19,545 bases of DNA from Prochlorothrix sp035285005 (GTDB lineage: Bacteria; Cyanobacteriota; Cyanobacteriia; Prochlorotrichales; Prochlorotrichaceae): contig JAYKIB010000226.1 of NCBI GenBank assembly GCA_035285005.1, positions 1-19,545 of the forward strand, read 5' to 3'. The first letter of the stretch is position 1, and every line of letters starts with the position of its first letter. Positions 15,753 through 19,545 of the stretch are shown here, one piece after another. A program made the position numbers and the translations under genes. The notes under the pieces were generated by a model, which saw nothing but the letters and a program-made list of their open reading frames with translations, was not told the DNA's origin and ran no database searches.

Positions 15753-15912
15753 GCCCTCACCCTAAATCCCTCTCCCTCTTTGGGAGAGGGACTTTTCCCC
15801 TTCTCCCTCTTTGGGAGAAGCGGTGCCCTGAGCGCAGTCGAACGGGCGATGTCCTGAGCGCAGTCGTTGGCTTCGCCTGCCCGGAGGGCATAGGGGGCTA
15901 GGGGATGAGGGC
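15753..15912. repeat. CCCTCA-type intergenic repeat, copy 2 (complete)
   Basis: About 160 bp bounded by inverted GCCCTCA (15753-15759) and TGAGGGC (15906-15912). Inside is the hairpin TCCCTCTCCC/GGGAGAGGGA (15767-15791) and the tandem CTGAGCGCAGTCG words shared with 1-100. A widespread cyanobacterial intergenic type. Confidence 0.75.
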
Positions 15913-16234
15913 CAGACTTGCCAAAGTGAGATGCACCCGATTCTGCAAGGGCCTACGGTCCTGGGTCGAGGTTTCCACACATCCTCTCAGGAACGGATCT
16001 AACCCTGGTCGCTTGGCTCATGCTCAGCGACCAGTCGGGATTAAGGCTGACGGATACGCCCCTCCACCCCGTGCAGTCTCGTTCTGGCCGATCGCGATCG
16101 ACCCACCACTGCCTAGGGCAAGTTGGCAAGTCCGGGGAGAGAATCCTTCGCTCGGCAGGGGCATGCCCCCCAAGAGACTCGGAATCTAGTCAAAATCTGT
16201 CCCGTCTCCAGTCCACATTTTTATTGCAGCGCCT

Positions 16235-16669
16235 ATGTCCGCCTCCCCTGCCCCAGATGAGAACAGGGCTCGATCGAATTTAGAGCCGGAGCTGGGTGGA
16301 TCACTACGCCACGGGCAGGCGCGATCGGGCCTAGAGCCAGAATTGGGGGGAAATCTACGCCAGCGCGGGGTATATGTGGATGAGGTCACCTGTATTGGCT
16401 GCAAATACTGTGCCCATGTGGCCACCAATACATTTTATATTGAGCCCAATCATGGTCGATCGCGGGTCATTAACCAAAATGGCGACCCGGAAGAGTTAAT
16501 CCAAGAAGCGATCGACAGCTGCCCTGTGGACTGCATTCACTGGGTCACCTACTCCGAATTGCGATCCCTGGAAACCGAACGGAAACATCAGGTCATCCCG
16601 GTGGCCGGTTTCCCCGTTGATCGCGGCGGACTTGCAGCCCAGCAGCGCCGCAACCTGGATCAGCCCTAA
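16235..16669 (+). CDS. [4Fe-4S] ferredoxin
   Basis: A 144-residue single-cluster ferredoxin of the type found beside ycf35 in cyanobacteria. Cluster ligands are Cys53, Cys56 and Cys59 (CIGCKYC) with Cys96 (SCPVDC); Cys100 is an extra, nearby cysteine. Following text, CIHWVTYSELRSLE and QVIPVAGFPVD, is conserved in this subgroup. The N-terminal region has a tandem duplication of about 17 residues (RSNLEPELGGSLRH at 13-26 and RSGLEPELGGNLRQ at 30-43), which I recall as common in this subgroup. Electron donor and acceptor are unknown. The ATG at 16235 is the first in frame; it lacks a clear ribosome-binding site. The ABC permease gene follows after only 13 bases. Confidence 0.92.
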   Translation: MSASPAPDENRARSNLEPELGGSLRHGQARSGLEPELGGNLRQRGVYVDEVTCIGCKYCAHVATNTFYIEPNHGRSRVINQNGDPEELIQEAIDSCPVDCIHWVTYSELRSLETERKHQVIPVAGFPVDRGGLAAQQRRNLDQP

Positions 16670-16682
16670 TCGCCCCTTTCCC

Positions 16683-17582
16683 ATGGCCCAGCGCAAACTC
16701 AGCCCCACCCCCTACCTTTTTCTGCTCCCGGCCCTGCTCCTGCTTAGCCTCACGGTTTTTTGGCCCGCCCTTCAAGCCTTCTACCTCAGCTTCACGGAAT
16801 ACGGCGTGCGCCTCAACAGCACGCCGGAGTGGGTCGGCCTCGCCAACTTCCGCGCCCTACTCCAGGACAAAACCTTTTGGAAAGTGCTGGGCAACACCTT
16901 CATTTATCTCCTGGGCGTGGTGCCGCTCCTGGTAAGCCTTCCCCTCGGGCTAGCAATCTTAGTCAACCAGCGTCTACGGGGAATGCACTGGTTTCGCCTT
17001 GCCTACTACACCCCCGTGGTGATCTCCATGGTGGTGGCGGGAATTGCTTGGAAGTGGCTCTATGCCGAGACGGGGTTGCTAAACCAGTGGGGCAGTTGGC
17101 TATTGGGAGACGGTTTAGGGTTGTCATTTGAGGCGGTTCCCTGGCTCACCCATCCCAACTTTGCCCTCTACAGCGTGATGGTGGTAACGGTGTGGAAGGG
17201 GCTAGGCTACTATATGGTGATTTATTTGGCAGGACTTCAGGGGATTCCCGAAGATCTCTACGAAGCAGCGGCGATCGACGGCTCCGACGGTCCCCTCAAG
17301 CATTGGGATATTACAGTACCCCTGATGCGGCCCTATGTGGTGCTGGTGGGGGTAATTTCATCGATTTCGGCCACCAAGGTTTTTGAGGAGGTCTATGTGA
17401 TGACCAGTGGGGGGCCGCTGAATAGCTCTAAAACGGTGGTGTATTACGTCTACGAGCGGGCAATTAAGGATTTGGATATTAGCTACGGCTGTGCGATCGG
17501 TCTAGTCCTATTTTTGGTGATCTTTGCACTTTCGGTGCTACGACTCAGCCTGGGCAGTCGTGATCCTAGCCTTGGCACCTAA
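16683..17582 (+). CDS. Sugar-type ABC transporter permease (UgpA/LacF-like)
   Basis: Inner-membrane permease of a carbohydrate ABC importer (MalF/UgpA/LacF class), 299 residues with about six membrane segments. The EAA loop that contacts the ATPase is clear at residues 194-216 (EAAAIDGSDGPLKHWDITVP). N-terminal YLFLLPALLLLSLTVFWPALQAFYLSF and VGLANFRALLQDKTFWKVLGNTF are also typical. The frame is open from 16617, but that would overlap the ferredoxin gene by 53 bases; the ATG at 16683 gives the normal family N-terminus. No second permease, binding protein or ATPase gene is adjacent, so the substrate is unknown and the partners lie elsewhere. Probably co-transcribed with the ferredoxin gene; a strong hairpin follows the stop. 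Confidence 0.92.
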   Translation: MAQRKLSPTPYLFLLPALLLLSLTVFWPALQAFYLSFTEYGVRLNSTPEWVGLANFRALLQDKTFWKVLGNTFIYLLGVVPLLVSLPLGLAILVNQRLRGMHWFRLAYYTPVVISMVVAGIAWKWLYAETGLLNQWGSWLLGDGLGLSFEAVPWLTHPNFALYSVMVVTVWKGLGYYMVIYLAGLQGIPEDLYEAAAIDGSDGPLKHWDITVPLMRPYVVLVGVISSISATKVFEEVYVMTSGGPLNSSKTVVYYVYERAIKDLDISYGCAIGLVLFLVIFALSVLRLSLGSRDPSLGT

Positions 17583-17607
17583 GCCAGAGAAAACCGACTA
17601 CAAAATC

Positions 17608-17640
17608 AAGGGAGGCCCCCGCTGTGCGGGGGCCTCCCTT
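17608..17640 (+). terminator. Strong hairpin after the ABC permease gene
   Basis: Perfect 15-bp inverted repeat: AAGGGAGGCCCCCGC (17608-17622), loop TGT, then GCGGGGGCCTCCCTT (17626-17640), starting 26 bases after the stop. It is very GC-rich but has only TT, not a long T-run, after the stem. It is most likely the transcription end of the ferredoxin-permease unit. Confidence 0.75.
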
Positions 17641-17676
17641 CGATCTAACTGACATTCCGCAGGTTATTTCGGGAGG

Positions 17677-17771
17677 GAACCTCGAAACATGAGAATTTCC
17701 GCCGGGGGACCCAGGCAAGAACTAGGGTTGTAGTGGGCGGCGAAACCGCCCACCACAATTAGTCGAAGGAC
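17677..17771. repeat. GCACCTCGA element, copy 9 (diverged)
   Basis: 95 bp with ends changed to GAACCTCGA and GTCGAAGGAC. The core near the right end (GTAGTGGGCGGC, GAA, ACCGCCCACCAC) still largely pairs. It lies between the permease terminator and the hemerythrin gene. Confidence 0.65.
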
Positions 17772-17860
17772 CCAGGAAACTGGTAATTCACCGCGAAACC
17801 CGAGGGTAGATCAGGTGAGTTCGCAGGAAATCAAGACAAATCAGCCCAGATACGGCGGTA

Positions 17861-18340
17861 TTATTCGTGATTCCGGAAAAACTGAATCATACGCTGATCC
17901 TCCCCCTTAATGTGATGCACCATCCACTCACTCAAACAGTAGGACACATCCAGGGGGATCATCGTCTCGTCCTGCTTCACCTTCACCAAAGCGGACTGAA
18001 TACGCTCCCGAAGCGCAGTGTGGCGCTTACAGTGGGACTCCAGGTTGGGATAGCCCAGGGCAGCCATCCGATCCTCTTCCATATCAAAGTGTTCCAGCGT
18101 ACAGTCCATCAACTCTTCGAGCCGCTCTTTGACGATCGTCCCGGTCGTCCCCCCTTGCATCAGGGCATGGAGTTCATTAACCAAGCGAAAGAGATTCTGG
18201 TGCTGGGAGTCAATCAGGGTATCGCCGGTCAGGTAATCATCGCTCCAGGGCGCAACCGGCGCGATCGGGCTAGCCGCGATCGGGTCAGTGGAAACGGGGG
18301 CAGAAGCCGGGACAGGACTGGTGGCTAATGCAAAAGACAT
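17861..18340 (-). CDS. Bacteriohemerythrin
   Basis: Oxygen-binding di-iron protein of the hemerythrin family, 159 residues. All seven expected iron ligands are visible: His47 (DSQHQNLF), His84 and Glu88 (LEHFDMEE), His103 and His107 (HCKRH), His143 and Asp148 (HHIKGED). The four-helix domain (about residues 32-159) follows a low-complexity Ala/Pro/Ser leader (1-30), which may be a linker or a weak signal. The frame is open to 18436, but the ATG at 18340 is preferred because the upstream codons encode a Cys/Pro-rich sequence unlike the family. A possible -10 (TACAAT) and a tandem 10-bp repeat lie upstream. Roles in oxygen storage, sensing or delivery are known for the family; which applies here cannot be told. 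Confidence 0.92.
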   Translation of the reverse strand: MSFALATSPVPASAPVSTDPIAASPIAPVAPWSDDYLTGDTLIDSQHQNLFRLVNELHALMQGGTTGTIVKERLEELMDCTLEHFDMEEDRMAALGYPNLESHCKRHTALRERIQSALVKVKQDETMIPLDVSYCLSEWMVHHIKGEDQRMIQFFRNHE

Positions 18341-18405
18341 GGGCACAGGACAGTGAGAGTTCAATTGAGGATAAGGCCGGCAACTGGGGTAATTTGCCGC
18401 TGCTA

Positions 18406-18456
18406 TTGTACGATCGCACCCTCGGCACCCAGGCAAAAACGTACAGAAACGTACAG
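18406..18456 (-). promoter_or_regulatory. Putative hemerythrin promoter with tandem repeat
   Basis: On the coding strand, TACAAT (plus-strand ATTGTA at 18406-18411) is a good -10 box about 65 bases before the ATG. Upstream, at 18437-18456, the 10-bp word AAACGTACAG (plus strand) occurs twice head-to-tail. That is roughly the -40 to -60 region and one helical turn apart, the arrangement seen for activators that bind direct repeats. No good -35 box is present, consistent with an activated promoter. The regulator is unknown. Confidence 0.4.
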
Positions 18457-18523
18457 AATCTACACACTTGTTGCCTTGGCCCCTCTCACGGGCAAACCCG
18501 AAGGATATCCCACAGCATCGGAC

Positions 18524-19330
18524 TTACTGACCCACCCCCTGACTCATCGCACTGCCCAACCCCTGGAACATCAGGCCCGACAGGAAAAAGTTGGACACAA
18601 AAACCGCGAGTAAAGCCGTCACCACAGCAGCTGTGGTCGAAGTGCCCACCCCCTTAGCACCGCCCGTCGTGCTAAGCCCCCAGCTCGACCCAATGATCGC
18701 CACCAAGGCACCAAAGACGATCGCCTTAATGGATGCACTGACAATATCCCAGGCCCCCAAAAAGTTCTGCACCGAGGTGAGGAACAAATAGCTACTGATG
18801 CCATACACCTGGGTCGCCACCAACAGGCCCCCCAGCAGGCCCACCAGAAAAAAGATCAAGGTTAAGATTGGGGTCATCACACAGCAGGCAATCACCCGAG
18901 GCAGCACTAAATAATCCACCGGGTCCGTTTTCAGCATGTACAGGGCGTCAATTTGCTCCGTTACCCGCATGGTGCCAATTTCCGCTGCAAAGGCCGAGCC
19001 AATACGTCCTGCCAGCAAAACCGCCGCCAATACGGGAGCTAACTCCCGCAGAAGGGACAGAGCCAACACCCCACCCACAACCCCTTCTGCCCCAAAGTTC
19101 ATAAACTCGCGAGCCACCTGAATTGTAAACACCGCCCCTACGAAAAACGAGGCCACCAGAGTAATCAGAAGCGACTGCGGACCAACCGCTTCCATTTCCT
19201 CAATGGTATTACGCCAGTTCACCCGACCCCGGAGCAGATGCACACAGGTTTGACCCCCCAAAAGCAGGGCATACCCTAAGCGACGGCTCCAGTTCCTCAG
19301 GCCCCCAAATCCCATAGGGCTTCCACTCAT
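18524..19330 (-). CDS. MlaE/Ycf63-family lipid ABC transporter permease
   Basis: A 268-residue permease of the MlaE (Ycf63, TGD1-like) family, which moves phospholipids between membranes with an MlaF-type ATPase and an MlaD/MCE-type substrate-binding protein. Conserved stretches: SLLITLVASFFVGAVFTIQVAREF (53-76), LLRELAPVLAAVLLAGRIGSAFAAEIGTMRVTEQIDAL (88-125), and the C-terminal GGAKGVGTSTTAAVVTALLAVFVSNFFLS. Four or five membrane segments are seen. ATG 19330 has GGGAG about 8 bases upstream. No ATPase or MCE gene lies in the window. In plastids and cyanobacteria this family is linked to lipid supply for photosynthetic or outer membranes. Confidence 0.93.
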   Translation of the reverse strand: MSGSPMGFGGLRNWSRRLGYALLLGGQTCVHLLRGRVNWRNTIEEMEAVGPQSLLITLVASFFVGAVFTIQVAREFMNFGAEGVVGGVLALSLLRELAPVLAAVLLAGRIGSAFAAEIGTMRVTEQIDALYMLKTDPVDYLVLPRVIACCVMTPILTLIFFLVGLLGGLLVATQVYGISSYLFLTSVQNFLGAWDIVSASIKAIVFGALVAIIGSSWGLSTTGGAKGVGTSTTAAVVTALLAVFVSNFFLSGLMFQGLGSAMSQGVGQ

Positions 19331-19383
19331 TCGGTTGCTCCCTTACTGCAAGCTTTTGCCCTAGAATACCGCATCCCCCCTGG

Positions 19384-19478
19384 GCACCTCGAACAGTTTA
19401 AATTTCTACCACGGTGTCCACAGCACAATCAGGGTTGTGGCCGGCGGCTGCGCCGCCGGCCACAATTAATCGAGGTGC
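19384..19478. mobile_element. GCACCTCGA element, copy 10
   Basis: 95 bp upstream of the MlaE gene, core near the right end (GTGGCCGGCGGC, TGC, GCCGCCGGCCAC, all paired). Flanks CCCCCTGG and CCCACTGT agree at six of eight positions. Confidence 0.8.
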
Positions 19479-19529
19479 CCCACTGTGGGAACAGAGGTGA
19501 GGGCAGCAATAGGGTCAGGGTTGGGGTTA

Positions 19530-19544
19530 GGCGGCTGCGCCGCC
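19530..19544. repeat. Hairpin core of a possible further element, cut by the window end
   Basis: GGCGGC, TGC, GCCGCC, identical to the core of copy 10. The sequence before it lacks a clear GCACCTCGA end, so it is either a diverged copy or a lone core. Confidence 0.35.
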
Positions 19545-19545
19545 C

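Noticed and set aside
16617..16682. Upstream start of the sugar permease
   Set aside because: It would overlap the ferredoxin gene, and the added residues are unlike the family; ATG 16683 gives the normal start.
1..19545. CRISPR array suggested by many dispersed repeats
   Set aside because: The repeats are scattered singly with transposon-like ends and flanks, not regularly spaced with unique spacers, and no cas gene is present.

Overview
The window comes from a cyanobacterium of moderately high GC content. This rests on plastid/cyanobacterial genes: PSRP-3/Ycf65, Ycf35 with a DUF2997 partner and a Ycf35-associated ferredoxin, an MlaE/Ycf63 permease and a cyanobacterial-type UrtABC urea transporter. 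Frequent GCGATCGC/CGATCG words (HIP1-like) agree. The species cannot be fixed from the sequence alone.

Layout: (1) 1-4217, minus strand: urtA, urtB and urtC of a urea ABC transporter; the ATPase genes urtD/urtE would lie beyond position 1. A terminator-like hairpin follows urtA and a small inverted-repeat element sits between urtB and urtC. (2) 4218-4944: long gene-free region with an exact NtcA-type motif. (3) 4945-7881, minus: an EamA/DMT transporter and an HlyD/RND-type membrane-fusion protein, separated by repeats. (4) 8474-10438: PSRP-3 (minus) and a zinc-binding lipoprotein ZnuA (plus) diverge around a Zur/Fur-like palindrome. (5) 10719-11825, minus: aroB. (6) 12321-13874, plus: an uncharacterised membrane-anchored protein with an SbsA-type Ig domain. 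(7) 14594-17582, plus: DUF2997, Ycf35 (DUF1257), a [4Fe-4S] ferredoxin and a sugar-type ABC permease, ended by a strong hairpin. (8) 17861-19330, minus: a bacteriohemerythrin and an MlaE-type lipid-transport permease.

The most notable content is between the genes. At least eleven copies of a 95-96 bp element with GCACCTCGA/TCGAGGTGC ends occupy intergenic DNA, none of them inside a gene. Several have recognisable 8-bp target duplications, one copy is inserted inside another, one splits a tandem repeat and one splits a different inverted-repeat element. Each intact copy carries a 12-bp hairpin whose two arms change together between copies. It looks like a non-autonomous (MITE-like) element whose internal hairpin is kept paired. 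At least three other dispersed repeat families share the same intergenic spaces. No defence system, CRISPR array, transposase, tRNA or rRNA gene was seen.
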